Positions 8,424 to 17,791 are shown, counted from the first letter of the stretch. The stretch is DNA of 64,000 bases from Streptomyces violens (GCF_000717745.1 NZ_JOBH01000016.1:62001-126000), one strand, 5' to 3'. Notes: generated by a model from the sequence alone, not told the origin. Translations and numbers: made by a program.

Positions 8424-9497
8424 GTGAGGGAGACGGTGGGAGCAACGGACAGCGCACCGGCGCGCGGCGGGGCCGGATCCCGGCGGCGCACTCAGAACGC
8501 CTCGATGGCGGACGTCGCCCGGGTCGCGGGCGTCTCCTCGCAGACCGTCTCGCGCGTCTCGAACGGCTTCCCCGGCGTAAACGAAGAGACCCGTCAGCGG
8601 GTGCTCGCCGCGATGAAGGAGCTGGGGTACCGCCCCAACAGTGCGGCCCGGGCACTCAAGCGCGGTGACTTCCGCACCATCGGCGTCATCACCTTCACGC
8701 TCGCCACGACCGGCAACGTCCGCACGCTGGAGGCGATCGCCACCTCCGCCGCGGAGGAGGGTTACGCGGTCACATTGCTGCCCGTGGCGGTGCCGACGCA
8801 GGACGAAGTACGCGGCGCCTTCTCGCGGTTGGGCGAACTCGCCGTCGATGCGGTCATCGTCATCATGGAGGTCCACCTGCTCGACTCGGCCCGCCTCTCG
8901 CTGCCGCCGCATGTGAAGGTCGTGGTGGCGGACTCGGACGCCGGGGACCGCTACGCGGTCGTCGACACGGACCAGGCCGGCGGCTCGCGCGACGCCGTCC
9001 GGCACCTGCTCGGCCTCGGGCACGACACCGTGTGGCATCTGGCCGGCCCCGAGGGGTCGTATGCCGCGCAGCGCCGAACCGCCGCCTGGCAAGCGGCACT
9101 TGAGGAGGCCGGACGGGTACCGCCGCCGCTGGTGCACGGCGACTGGTCCGCGGAGTCCGGCTACCGCGCGGGCCTGCGCCTGGCCGAACAGGACGACTGC
9201 ACCGCGGTGTTCGCCGCCAATGACCAGATGGCGCTCGGCCTGCTGCGCGCGCTGCACGAGCGCGGGCGCAGGGTGCCGCAGGACGTCTCCGTCATCGGCT
9301 TCGACGACATCCCGGAAGCCGGCTCCTTCCTGCCCCCGCTCACCACGGTCCACCAGGACTTCGCCGAGGTCGGCCGCCGCTGCGTCGACGGAGTGCTACG
9401 ACAGGTCCGCGAGGGCGGTACGGACCGCGGCACCACCCTGGTACCGACACGACTCGTACTGCGCGAGAGCACGGCGCCACCACCGGAAGTTCGGTAA
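8424..9497 (+). CDS. LacI/GalR-family repressor of the arabinogalactan operon
   Basis: The protein has the N-terminal helix-turn-helix MADVARVAGVSSQTVSRVSN followed by the periplasmic-binding-like effector domain (IGVITF, VIGFDDIPEAGSFLPPLTTV). It should bind the two palindromes just upstream and release them when a galactose or arabinose oligosaccharide is present. The start is uncertain: in-frame GTG codons at 8424 and 8436 and ATG at 8505 are possible, none with an ideal ribosome site; 8424 is used here, giving about 357 residues. The secreted GH43 gene follows 35 bp later and is probably cotranscribed. Confidence 0.88.
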   Translation: MRETVGATDSAPARGGAGSRRRTQNASMADVARVAGVSSQTVSRVSNGFPGVNEETRQRVLAAMKELGYRPNSAARALKRGDFRTIGVITFTLATTGNVRTLEAIATSAAEEGYAVTLLPVAVPTQDEVRGAFSRLGELAVDAVIVIMEVHLLDSARLSLPPHVKVVVADSDAGDRYAVVDTDQAGGSRDAVRHLLGLGHDTVWHLAGPEGSYAAQRRTAAWQAALEEAGRVPPPLVHGDWSAESGYRAGLRLAEQDDCTAVFAANDQMALGLLRALHERGRRVPQDVSVIGFDDIPEAGSFLPPLTTVHQDFAEVGRRCVDGVLRQVREGGTDRGTTLVPTRLVLRESTAPPPEVR

Positions 9498-9532
9498 GCC
9501 CGACCGTCGTTGGACTTCGAAAGGACGCCCCG

Positions 9533-10645
9533 ATGAGAAGACAACGCTGTCCCCGTCCCCGCCCCCGTCCCCTCATACCCCTTCTCGCCGTCCTCGGCGC
9601 GCTCTGTGTCACCCTCCTGAGCGCACCCTCCGGCGCGGCCGTCAACGAGACCTCCCAGGAGGACACGCCCCGACGCCAAGAGGCGTACGCCGGCTACCTC
9701 TTCACTTACTTCACCGGTGAGAACACCGCCGACGGCGAGCAGATCCGGATGGCCCTCAGCCGTGGCAACGATCCCCTGCACTGGCGCGAGCTGAACGGTG
9801 GCAGGCCAGTGCTCACCTCCGATCTCGGCACCAAGGGCCTGCGCGACCCGTTCGTGATCCGCTCGCCGCGGGGCGACAAGTTCTTTCTGATCGCCACGGA
9901 CCTGCGGATGTACGGCGGCGAGGGCGGCAGCTGGGACCAGGTGCAGCGCACCGGCAGCAAGTCCATCATGGTGTGGGAATCCACGGACCTGACCCACTGG
10001 ACCGACCGCCGCCTGGTGCAGGTCGCCCCGGACACCGCGGGCAACGCCTGGGCCCCGGAGGCGTACTGGGACGACCGCCTCGACGCGTACGTCGTCTTCT
10101 GGGCGTCCAAGGTCTACGCCGAGAACGACCCGGACCACACCGGCACGACGTACAACAAGATGCTGTACGCGACGACGAAGGACTTCCGCACCTTCAGTGC
10201 GCCCAAGGTGTGGAACGACCCCGGCTACTCGGTGATCGACTCCACGGTCATCAAGGACGGCGACACCTACCACCGCTTCACCAAGGACGAGCGCGACCCA
10301 TCGTCCGGCACGCCCTGCTCCAAGTTCATCACCGCCGAGCGGTCCACCGAACTCACCGACACCTCCTACGACTTCGTGGCCGACTGCATCGGCAAGGGGG
10401 CCGTCGAGCGGGGCGAGGGGCCGACGGTCTTCAAGTCCAACACGCAGGACAAGTGGTACTTGTTCATCGACGAGTTCGGCGGCCGCGGCTACGTCCCCTT
10501 CGAGACCACTGACCTCGCGTCCGGGAAGTGGACGCAGTCCACGGATTACCGACTGCCCGCGAGCCCTCGCCACGGCACCGTGCTCCCGGTGACCCGGGCC
10601 GAGTACAGCCGACTGCTCAGTGCGCTGCCCCCGCGCTCGTCCTAG
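9533..10645 (+). CDS. Secreted GH43 glycoside hydrolase, probable alpha-L-arabinofuranosidase
   Basis: The 370-residue protein starts behind AAGGA (9521-9525) and carries a basic signal peptide ending near SGAAV. The five-bladed GH43 fold is seen in GLRDPFVI (pKa-modulating Asp), NAWAPEAYWD, SVIDSTVIKDGDTYH and ERGEGPTVFK (candidate catalytic Glu). It resembles GH43 members acting on arabinose side chains of arabinogalactan. Exported, it would debranch the polymer ahead of the GH30 galactanase across the divergent promoter. Galactosidase or xylosidase activity cannot be excluded. Confidence 0.8.
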   Translation: MRRQRCPRPRPRPLIPLLAVLGALCVTLLSAPSGAAVNETSQEDTPRRQEAYAGYLFTYFTGENTADGEQIRMALSRGNDPLHWRELNGGRPVLTSDLGTKGLRDPFVIRSPRGDKFFLIATDLRMYGGEGGSWDQVQRTGSKSIMVWESTDLTHWTDRRLVQVAPDTAGNAWAPEAYWDDRLDAYVVFWASKVYAENDPDHTGTTYNKMLYATTKDFRTFSAPKVWNDPGYSVIDSTVIKDGDTYHRFTKDERDPSSGTPCSKFITAERSTELTDTSYDFVADCIGKGAVERGEGPTVFKSNTQDKWYLFIDEFGGRGYVPFETTDLASGKWTQSTDYRLPASPRHGTVLPVTRAEYSRLLSALPPRSS

Positions 10646-10692
10646 GGTGTGTCCGACTGGCGTTCCGGCGAGCCGTCGGGTAGACCCTTGAC

Positions 10693-11640
10693 GTGCTGTT
10701 TCGCCAACTCGAATATCTGGTGGCGCTCTCCCGGGAGCGCCATTTCGCCCGTGCCGCCCAGGCGTGCTATGTCTCCCAGCCCGCTCTCTCGGAGGCGATC
10801 CGGAAGCTGGAGGAGGAGCTGGACGTGCCGCTGGTCCGGCGCGGCCGCACCTATGAGGGGCTCACGCCGGAGGGCGAGCGCATCGTGGTGTGGGCGCAGC
10901 GGATCCTCGCCGACCGTGACGCCCTCAAGGACGAGGTCGGCGCGCTGCGCACCGGGCTGAGCGGGCGGATACGGATCGGCGCCGTCCCGACCGCGACCGG
11001 CGCCGTCTCCCTCCTCATCGACCCGTTCTGCGCGGCGCACCCGCTGGTCACCGTGGACGTGCAGGCGGACCTCCGGTCGGAGGACATTCTGCGGCGACTG
11101 CAGAATTTCGAGATCGATGCGGCCATCAGTTATCTACGCGAGGGCATTTCCGAGAATTCCGAGAATTTCCGGACGGTTCCGCTGTACCAGGAACGGTACG
11201 TACTGCTGACCTCCGCGGCCGACAATCTGGGCCGCCGGACGACGGCGACCTGGGCGGAGGCGTCGCGGCTGCCGCTGTGCCTGCTGACGGGGACCATGCA
11301 GGGGCGCAGAGTACTGGACGAGCTGTTCGCCGAGGCCGGGGTGCAGCCGACGCCCCGCGTGGAGACCGACTCGGTGGCCGCGCTCTTCGCGCACGTCAGG
11401 ACGGGTCGGTGGGCCAGCATCGTGCCGCACGCCTGGCTGCACGTCTTCGGCATCCCGCCCGGCATGCGCGCCGTACCGCTGGTCGAGCCCACCCGTACGG
11501 TGCCCATCGGGCTGGTGATGACCGCCCGCGAGCCGGGCTCCGTCATGGCGCGCGCCCTGACGGAGATCGCCCGGCAGACCGACCTCGCCGCCGCCCTGGA
11601 GCGGCTTCCCGGCAATTCCGTATCGTCCGTCTCGCAATAA
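10693..11640 (+). CDS. LysR-family transcriptional regulator
   Basis: The 315-residue protein opens with the winged HTH LFRQLEYLVALSRERHFARA and SQPALSEAIRKLEEELDVPL, followed by a LysR substrate-binding domain beginning near GRIRIGAVPTATG. The start is GTG 10693. It lies directly upstream of, and in the same direction as, the molybdopterin oxidoreductase gene (68 bp), so it may control that gene and itself; the usual divergent LysR arrangement is absent. A patch near 11103-11170 is unusually AT-rich for this genome. The effector is unknown. Confidence 0.92.
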   Translation: MLFRQLEYLVALSRERHFARAAQACYVSQPALSEAIRKLEEELDVPLVRRGRTYEGLTPEGERIVVWAQRILADRDALKDEVGALRTGLSGRIRIGAVPTATGAVSLLIDPFCAAHPLVTVDVQADLRSEDILRRLQNFEIDAAISYLREGISENSENFRTVPLYQERYVLLTSAADNLGRRTTATWAEASRLPLCLLTGTMQGRRVLDELFAEAGVQPTPRVETDSVAALFAHVRTGRWASIVPHAWLHVFGIPPGMRAVPLVEPTRTVPIGLVMTAREPGSVMARALTEIARQTDLAAALERLPGNSVSSVSQ

Positions 11641-11708
11641 GCGGCGCCTATCAAGCAATCGGAAATCCCTCTTTGACTTGTCTCCGTGCATTACCGGATC
11701 GTCAGGGC

Positions 11709-14018
11709 ATGAGCAGCGCAGAGATCGAGGATCCCGCCGACGACCTGTCGGTCACTCCGCCCAAGACCTGGGCGACCGGTCTGCCCGCCGTGACGCACGC
11801 GCTGGAGTACTCGCTGGGCCAGACGTCCGTGCGGCGTACCGCGCTGACTCTGCTGAACATCAATCAGCCCAAGGGCATCGACTGCCCGGGCTGTGCGTGG
11901 CCCGAGCCCTCGCCGGGCAAGCGGCACATGAACGAGTACTGCGAGAACGGCGCGAAGCACATCAACGACGAGGCCACCTCGCGGCGCGTCACCCGGGAGT
12001 TCTTCCGCGAGCACTCGATCGCCGAGCTGGACACCAAGTCCGACTACTGGCTCAACCAGCAGGGCCGGCTGACCGAGCCGATGGTCAAGCGGCCCGGTGC
12101 GACCCACTACGAGCCGATCGGCTGGGACGAGGCCTTCGGCCTGCTCGCCGAGGAGCTCAAGGCGCTGTCCTCTCCCAATGAGGCGCTCTTCTACGTGTCG
12201 GGGCGGCTGAACAACGAGGCCGCCTTCCTCCTCCAGCTCTTCGCCCGCGCGTACGGCACCAACAACCTGCCGGACTGCTCCAACATGTGCCACGAGTCCA
12301 GCGGATTCGCGATGACGGAGACGCTGGGCATCGGCAAGGGCAGTGTCTCGCTGGACGACCTCCACCACTCCGACCTGGTCTTCGTCGTGGGGCAGAACCC
12401 GGGCACCAATCACCCGCGGATGCTCTCGGCGCTGGAGGAGACCAAGCGCAACGGCGGTCGGGTCATCGCGGTCAACACACTGCCCGAGGCCGGGCTGATG
12501 CGCTTCAAGCACCCGCAGCGGCCGCGCGGTGTGATCGGCCGCGGCACGCAGATCGCCGACCAGTTCCTGCACATCCGCGCGGGTGGTGACCTCGCCCTCT
12601 TCCAGGCCCTGAACCGGCTGCTGCTGGAGGCCGAGGACGCCGCGCCGGGCACCGTGCTCGACCACGACTTCATCCAGGCGCACACCATCGGCAGCGCCGA
12701 CTTCGCCGAACACGTGCGGCAGGTCTCCTGGGACCACGTCCTCGAGGCGACCGGGCTCACGCGCGAGGAGATCGAGCGCGTGCACGCCCAGGTCCTGAAG
12801 AGCAACAAAATCATCGTGTGCTGGGCGATGGGGTTGACCCAGCACAAGCACGGCGTACCCACCATCCGCGAGGTCATCAACTTCCTGCTGCTGCGCGGCA
12901 ACATCGGCAAGCCCGGCGCGGGTGCATGCCCGGTACGCGGCCACAGCAACGTCCAGGGCGACCGCACCATGGGCGTGTGGGAGAAGATGCCGCAGAAGTT
13001 CCTCGACGCGCTGGAGAAGGAATTCGGCTTCACACCGCCCGCCCGGCACGGCCTGGACGCGGTGAACGGCATCCATGCGATGTACGAAGGCCGCGCCAAG
13101 GTCTTCCTCGGTGTCGCGGGCAACTTCGTACGGGCCACCCCCGACAGCGCGGTCACCGAGGAGGCGATGCGCAAGTGCCGGCTCACCGCGCACATCTCGA
13201 CCAAGCTCAACCGCTCCCACACCGTCTGCGGTGACACCGCCCTGATCCTGCCCACGCTGGGCCGCAGCGACAGGGACTTCCAGAACGGCGTCGAGCAGTT
13301 CATCACCGTCGAGGACTCGATGAGCGATGTCCACGCCTCGCGGGGAAAGCTGCCGCCTGCCTCCCCGCATCTGCTCAGCGAGGTCGCGATCATCAGCCGG
13401 CTGGCGCACCGGACACTGGGAGACGAACCGTTCATCCCCTGGGAGCAGTTCGAGGGCGACTACGGCACCATCCGCGACCGGATATCCCGTGTCGTGCCGG
13501 GCTTCGAGGACTTCAACGCCCGGGTGGCGCAGCCCGGCGGCTTCCATCTGCCCAATCCGGTGAACAAGCGGGTCTTCCGCACCCCGAGCGGCAAGGCCGT
13601 GTTCACGTCCAACGAGTTCACGATGCCGCACGTCCCCGAGGGGCATCTGCTGCTGCAGACGCTGCGCTCGCACGACCAGTGGAACACCGTCTGGTACGCG
13701 CCGAACGACCGCTACCGCGGCATTCACAACGCCCGCCGGGTGGTCCTCGTCAACCCCGCCGACCTGGAGGAACTGGGCATCGCCGACCGCTCCGTCGTGG
13801 ATCTGGTGAGTGTCTGGCACGACGGGAAGGAACGCCGCGCGGAGGACTTCAGCGTCGTCGCCTACCCCGCCAGCCGCGGCTCCGCGGCGGCCTACTACCC
13901 CGAAACCAACGTCCTGGTCCCGCTGGACAGCGTGGCCGACTTCAGCAACTGCCCCACCTCCAAGGGCGTTGTGGTCCGCCTGGAGCCCAAGGAGCGGAGC
14001 GCGGCGTGGGACGCGTGA
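11709..14018 (+). CDS. YdeP/FdhF-like molybdopterin oxidoreductase, alpha subunit
   Basis: The 769-residue protein belongs to the TIGR01701-type family (E. coli YdeP-like), related to formate dehydrogenase alpha subunits and binding a bis-MGD molybdenum cofactor. Visible are GIDCPGCAWPEPS near residue 57, NNLPDCSNMCHESSG, VGQNPGTNHPRMLSALEE and a C-terminal molybdopterin dinucleotide-binding domain (GIHNARRVVLVNPADLEELG). No signal peptide. The true electron donor of this family is not settled, although many members are named formate dehydrogenase. FdhD overlaps its stop by 4 bp, consistent with sulfur delivery to the cofactor. TTGACT at 11673 is a possible -35 box. Confidence 0.88.
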   Translation: MSSAEIEDPADDLSVTPPKTWATGLPAVTHALEYSLGQTSVRRTALTLLNINQPKGIDCPGCAWPEPSPGKRHMNEYCENGAKHINDEATSRRVTREFFREHSIAELDTKSDYWLNQQGRLTEPMVKRPGATHYEPIGWDEAFGLLAEELKALSSPNEALFYVSGRLNNEAAFLLQLFARAYGTNNLPDCSNMCHESSGFAMTETLGIGKGSVSLDDLHHSDLVFVVGQNPGTNHPRMLSALEETKRNGGRVIAVNTLPEAGLMRFKHPQRPRGVIGRGTQIADQFLHIRAGGDLALFQALNRLLLEAEDAAPGTVLDHDFIQAHTIGSADFAEHVRQVSWDHVLEATGLTREEIERVHAQVLKSNKIIVCWAMGLTQHKHGVPTIREVINFLLLRGNIGKPGAGACPVRGHSNVQGDRTMGVWEKMPQKFLDALEKEFGFTPPARHGLDAVNGIHAMYEGRAKVFLGVAGNFVRATPDSAVTEEAMRKCRLTAHISTKLNRSHTVCGDTALILPTLGRSDRDFQNGVEQFITVEDSMSDVHASRGKLPPASPHLLSEVAIISRLAHRTLGDEPFIPWEQFEGDYGTIRDRISRVVPGFEDFNARVAQPGGFHLPNPVNKRVFRTPSGKAVFTSNEFTMPHVPEGHLLLQTLRSHDQWNTVWYAPNDRYRGIHNARRVVLVNPADLEELGIADRSVVDLVSVWHDGKERRAEDFSVVAYPASRGSAAAYYPETNVLVPLDSVADFSNCPTSKGVVVRLEPKERSAAWDA

Positions 14019-14842
14019 CCGCACGGCGGCGGGTGCTGCGCATTCGGGACGGGGTGCCCTCGCACCGCCCGGACACCCTGGCCGCCGAGGAGCCGATGGA
14101 GATCCGGGTCGGCGGGCGGCCGCTCACCGTGACCATGCGCACCCCGGGCGACGACTTCGACCTCGCGGCCGGCTTCCTGGTGAGCGAGGGCGTGGTGCAC
14201 GCCGCCGGGGACGTGGCCGGGATCCGTTACTGCGCGGGCGCCACGTCCGACGGCGGCAACACTTACAACGTGGTCGACGTCGTCCTGGGCAAGGGGGTGC
14301 CCGCCCCCGACGCCTCCCTGGAGCGCAACTTCTACACCACATCCTCGTGCGGGCTGTGCGGCAAGGCCAGCCTGGACGCGGTACGTACCTCGGCAACGTG
14401 GTCCGTCGCCGACGACCCACTGAGCATCGGACCGGAGGTACTGACCACCCTCCCCGACCAACTCCGCGCAGCCCAGCGGGTGTTCGACAGCACGGGCGGC
14501 CTGCACGCCGCCGGACTCTTCACGCCCGACGGCGAGCTGCTGTGCCTGCGCGAGGACGTTGGCCGGCACAACGCCGTGGACAAGGTCGTCGGCCACGCCC
14601 TGCGCTCCGGCCTGCTGCCACTGCGCGAAACGGTACTGATGGTCAGCGGCCGAGCCTCCTTCGAGCTCGTACAGAAGGCAGTGATGGCGGGAATCCCGAT
14701 GCTGGCTGCCGTCTCCGCCCCTTCCTCGCTCGCCGTGGACCTGGCAGCGGAGAGCGGGCTGACCCTGGTCGGCTTCCTCCGGGGTACGTCGATGAACGTG
14801 TACACCGGCTCCGAACGCCTGCAAACGGAGCCGGTGGGGTGA
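14015..14842 (+). CDS. fdhD: FdhD, sulfurtransferase for formate dehydrogenase-type molybdoenzymes
   Basis: The 275-residue protein starts at GTG 14015, overlapping the oxidoreductase stop as GTGA. The essential CxxC motif is SCGLCG with Cys112 and Cys115; LREDVGRHNAVDKVVG and FELVQKAVMAGIPMLAAVSA are conserved FdhD blocks. In E. coli FdhD moves sulfur from IscS to the molybdenum cofactor, and translational coupling to the YdeP-like gene indicates the same role here. Confidence 0.96.
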   Translation: MTARRRVLRIRDGVPSHRPDTLAAEEPMEIRVGGRPLTVTMRTPGDDFDLAAGFLVSEGVVHAAGDVAGIRYCAGATSDGGNTYNVVDVVLGKGVPAPDASLERNFYTTSSCGLCGKASLDAVRTSATWSVADDPLSIGPEVLTTLPDQLRAAQRVFDSTGGLHAAGLFTPDGELLCLREDVGRHNAVDKVVGHALRSGLLPLRETVLMVSGRASFELVQKAVMAGIPMLAAVSAPSSLAVDLAAESGLTLVGFLRGTSMNVYTGSERLQTEPVG

Positions 14843-14868
14843 CCACGGGCAGGCGGCGAACCCCTGGG

Positions 14869-15870
14869 TCAGCTGCGGGCGCGCTGGGTGGCTGCGATGC
14901 AGCTGAGCACGATCAGGGCGGTGACGGCGGCTAGGGGGGAGAGCTGTTCCCCCATGAGCAGGACCGACCAGACCAGTGTCATCAGGGGCTGGGCGAGCTG
15001 GATCTGGCTCGCCCTGGGCACCCCGATGACGGCCATCCCGCGGTACCACGCGACGAACCCGCCGAACTGGGAAATGGCGGCGATATAGGCCATGCCGACG
15101 ACCGCCTTGCCGGTCAGGTGCACCGGCTCCGCGGGCAGGGCGAAGGCGGTGACCAAGGCGGATACGGGGAGGGCGGCGACGACGCCCCAGGCGATGACCT
15201 GCCAGCCGGGCATGTGGGAGGCGAGCCGGCCGCCCTGCGCGTACCCGGCGGCGCACACCAGCAGGGCACCGAAGAGGTAGAGGTCGCCGACGGTCGGCAG
15301 GCCGTGGTTCTGCGTGAGGGTGAAGGCGGCCACGGTGACGGCGCCGAGCACGGCGGCCGTCCAGAACACGCGCGACGGCCGTCGGCCGGTCAGTACGGCG
15401 GAGACTGCGGCGGTGGCCAGCGGCAGCATGCCGATCACAACGGCCGAGTGCGCGGTGGTGGAGGTCTGCAGGGCCAGCGTGGACAGCAGCGGGAAGCCGA
15501 TGGCACAGCCGCCGGCCACCGTGAGCAGGGCCGGCCAGTGCTGCCGCCCCGGCACCGGCACCCGGGCCCCGTACAGACAGACCGCGGCGAGCAGCCCCGC
15601 CAGCAGACCGCGTACACCGGTCGCCGTCCATGGGCCGAAACCGTCCAGGGCCCACACGGTGGCCGGGAAGCTGAAGGAGAAGGACACCACGCCGAGGGCG
15701 GCCAGGAGAGTACCGCTGCGGGGAGTCCCGTTGCGGGGAGTCCCGCTGCCGGGAGTAGCACCGCCGGGAGTACCACTTCGGGGAGTACTGCTGGAGGCAG
15801 TAGCACCAGAGGCAGTAGCACTGTCGACCGCTATCGCTGAAGAATGAGTAGCGCTATCTTGTACTGTCAT
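14869..15870 (-). CDS. EamA/DMT-superfamily transporter with a pentapeptide-repeat N-terminus
   Basis: The protein has 333 residues from ATG 15870. Residues 1-55 are Ser/Thr/Gly/Pro-rich pentapeptide repeats (PGSGTPRNGTPRSGT) encoded by a 15-bp DNA repeat; the ten-helix EamA permease begins near LLAALGVVSFSF and ends at IAATQRARS. Such proteins usually export amino acids or metabolites. The divergent MocR regulator has its start codon overlapping this one, and MocR-EamA pairs often concern vitamin B6 or amino-acid export. No clear downstream in-frame start would remove the repeat, so the start remains unsure. Convergent with fdhD (26 bp). Confidence 0.88.
   Translation of the reverse strand: MTVQDSATHSSAIAVDSATASGATASSSTPRSGTPGGATPGSGTPRNGTPRSGTLLAALGVVSFSFSFPATVWALDGFGPWTATGVRGLLAGLLAAVCLYGARVPVPGRQHWPALLTVAGGCAIGFPLLSTLALQTSTTAHSAVVIGMLPLATAAVSAVLTGRRPSRVFWTAAVLGAVTVAAFTLTQNHGLPTVGDLYLFGALLVCAAGYAQGGRLASHMPGWQVIAWGVVAALPVSALVTAFALPAEPVHLTGKAVVGMAYIAAISQFGGFVAWYRGMAVIGVPRASQIQLAQPLMTLVWSVLLMGEQLSPLAAVTALIVLSCIAATQRARS
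15707..15828. repeat. Eight 15-bp tandem repeats in the EamA N-terminus
   Basis: The trinucleotide AGT recurs exactly every 15 bp at 15709, 15724, 15739, 15754, 15769, 15784, 15799 and 15814, with units such as GGAGTCCCGTTGCGG and GGAGTAGCACCGCCG. The repeat is read in frame as pentapeptides of the EamA protein. Units nearest the MocR gene carry AGTAGC, which also recurs at 15847 and 15878, so part of the array may be operator DNA. Confidence 0.85.
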
Positions 15871-17317
15871 GAACGAGAGTAGCAGTGTCGCTCAATTGGC
15901 CGCGACCTTGCGGAATGAGCTGAACCGCTATCCGGAAGGGGAGAAGCTGCCCTCGAGCCGGGCACTGGTCACCCAGTACCAGGTCAGTCCGGTGACCGTC
16001 TCCCGGGCGATCGCGACGCTCGCCGCCGAGGGGCTCGTCACCTCCCGGCCGGGCGCCGGCGTCTTCAAGGCCACCGCGCGCCGCGTCGCGGGCGCGCTCG
16101 GCGACGTCTCCTGGCAGGAGGTGGCGCTGAGCGCGGATCCCCCGCACTCCACCGTCGACGCCGGCCCCCGCAACATGGACGCCGCCGGCGTCCTGGCCAC
16201 CCTCACCACCCCGCCGCCCGAGGTCATCGACCTCAACGGCGGCTATCTGCACGCCGCGCTCCAGCCGGAACGGGCGCTGGCCGCCGCGCTGGCCCGGGCC
16301 GGCCGCAGGCCCGGCACGTGGTCGCGTCCCCCGGTGGAGGGCCTGACCGAGCTGCGGGACTGGTTCGCGCGCGACATCAGCGGGCCGGGCGGCTCCCTCA
16401 ACGCCTCGGACGTCCTGATCACCGCCGGGGGCCAGAGCGCCCTCACCACCGCCCTGCGAGCCCTGGCCGCGCCCGGCTCCCCCGTCCTGGTCGAGTCCCC
16501 CACCTACCCCGGCATGCTCGCCGTCGCCCGCGCCGCCGGGCTGCGGCCCGTACCGGTACCGGTCGACGCGGACGGTGTACGTACCGACCTGCTCGCCGAC
16601 GCGTTCGAGGCCACCCGCGCCCGGGTCTTCGTCTGCCAACCGCTCTTCCACAACCCCACCGGCACCGTCCTCTCTCCTCAACGGCGCGCCGAGGTACTCG
16701 GCATCGCCCGGGCAGCCGGCGCCTTCGTCATCGAGGACGACTTCGCCCGCCGCCTGGTGCACGCCGACTCCCCGCCGCTGCCGCTCCCCCTTGCCGCCGA
16801 CGATCCGGACGGCGTCGTCGTCCACGTCCGCTCGCTCACCAAGGCGGCCTCCCCGAGCCTGCGCATCGGAGCCCTCTCCGCCCGTGGCCCGGCACTGGAG
16901 CGGCTGCGCGCCATCCAGGTCGTCGACAGCTTCTTCGTCCCCCGCCCGTTGCAGGAGACCGCCCTGGAACTGGTCGGCTCCCCCGCCTGGACCGGCCATC
17001 TGCGGGCGCTCGCCGGCGCCTTGCGCGAGCGCCGGACCACCCTGCTCACCGCGCTGAACAGCGCGCTGCCCGCGCTCCTCCCTCGCCACACACCGCTCGG
17101 CGGCTACCACTTGTGGCTGCGCCTCCCCGACGGCACCGACGAACACGCCGTCGCCGCGACCGCCCTCCGCCACGGCGTGGCGGTCACGGCCGGCGCCCCG
17201 TACTTCACCGCCGAGCCCCCCGCCCCCCACCTCCGCCTGAGCTATGTCAGCACCCCCGGCACCGCCCAACTGAAGGAAGGTGTCCAGCGCCTCCGGGAGG
17301 CACTCCCCGGGGTGTAA
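15869..17317 (+). CDS. MocR/GntR-type regulator with aminotransferase-like domain
   Basis: The 482-residue protein has a GntR winged HTH (PSSRALVTQYQVSPVTVSRA, residues about 30-50) fused to a fold-type I aminotransferase domain with the PLP lysine in VRSLTKAASPSLRIGAL. These are PLP-dependent transcription regulators. ATG 15869 overlaps the divergent EamA start. TATCTT at 15856-15861, seven bases before ATG, would give a leaderless mRNA. It likely controls the EamA gene and itself. PLP, an amino acid or an amine could be the effector. Confidence 0.92.
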   Translation: MNESSSVAQLAATLRNELNRYPEGEKLPSSRALVTQYQVSPVTVSRAIATLAAEGLVTSRPGAGVFKATARRVAGALGDVSWQEVALSADPPHSTVDAGPRNMDAAGVLATLTTPPPEVIDLNGGYLHAALQPERALAAALARAGRRPGTWSRPPVEGLTELRDWFARDISGPGGSLNASDVLITAGGQSALTTALRALAAPGSPVLVESPTYPGMLAVARAAGLRPVPVPVDADGVRTDLLADAFEATRARVFVCQPLFHNPTGTVLSPQRRAEVLGIARAAGAFVIEDDFARRLVHADSPPLPLPLAADDPDGVVVHVRSLTKAASPSLRIGALSARGPALERLRAIQVVDSFFVPRPLQETALELVGSPAWTGHLRALAGALRERRTTLLTALNSALPALLPRHTPLGGYHLWLRLPDGTDEHAVAATALRHGVAVTAGAPYFTAEPPAPHLRLSYVSTPGTAQLKEGVQRLREALPGV

Positions 17318-17338
17318 GGGCGCCGCCAACCTTTCGGC

Positions 17339-17791
17339 CTACCGCTGCGGCCCCTGGACCGCTCGTCGCAGCAGGGCGAGGAACTGGTCGCGTTCCTCCG
17401 GGGTGAACGGTGCGAGCATCTGGTCGCTCACCTCGACGACCGCGGGGGCGAGGCGGGTGGCCAGTTCGCGACCGGTGTCCGTGATGCGTACGAGCTTGCG
17501 TCGCCTGTCGGTGTCGTCCTTGGCCAGGTCCACCAGGCCGCGCTTACGCAGGCGGTCCAGCAGCGGCGCAGCGGTCGACTTGTCGAGATTGGCCAGGGCG
17601 CCGAGCGTGCCCTGATCCATGGCGCCGCGGGTGTGCAGCAGGCACAGGACCGTGAACTGCGGACCCGTCAGGTCCTGATGGACCTGCTCGTACCAGAGCC
17701 GGTTGTGCACCTGGCTCAGCTGACGGGCCAGCGGGCCGAGCCCGCCGATCGCGGCGAGCATGAGCCCGGCGTCCGCGTTCTCCTGTGCCAT
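17339..17791 (-). CDS. MarR-family repressor
   Basis: The 150-residue protein shows the MarR winged helix: LTGPQFTVLCLLHTRG, GTLGALANLDKSTAAPLLDRLRKRGLV and the wing KDDTDRRRKLVRITDTG. It is divergent from the UbiD gene, and two near-identical palindromes lie in the 109 bp between them, so it is the probable repressor of both, released by a phenolic or aromatic acid. Convergent with the MocR gene (21 bp). Confidence 0.92.
   Translation of the reverse strand: MAQENADAGLMLAAIGGLGPLARQLSQVHNRLWYEQVHQDLTGPQFTVLCLLHTRGAMDQGTLGALANLDKSTAAPLLDRLRKRGLVDLAKDDTDRRRKLVRITDTGRELATRLAPAVVEVSDQMLAPFTPEERDQFLALLRRAVQGPQR

Noticed and set aside
11709..14018. Naming the molybdoenzyme formate dehydrogenase
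   Set aside because: It is of the YdeP-like alpha-subunit family without partner iron-sulfur subunits; the substrate is not shown, so a specific name is withheld.
15707..15828. Possible CRISPR-like array
   Set aside because: Units are 15 bp, contiguous without spacers, and coding; they are a tandem repeat, not CRISPR.
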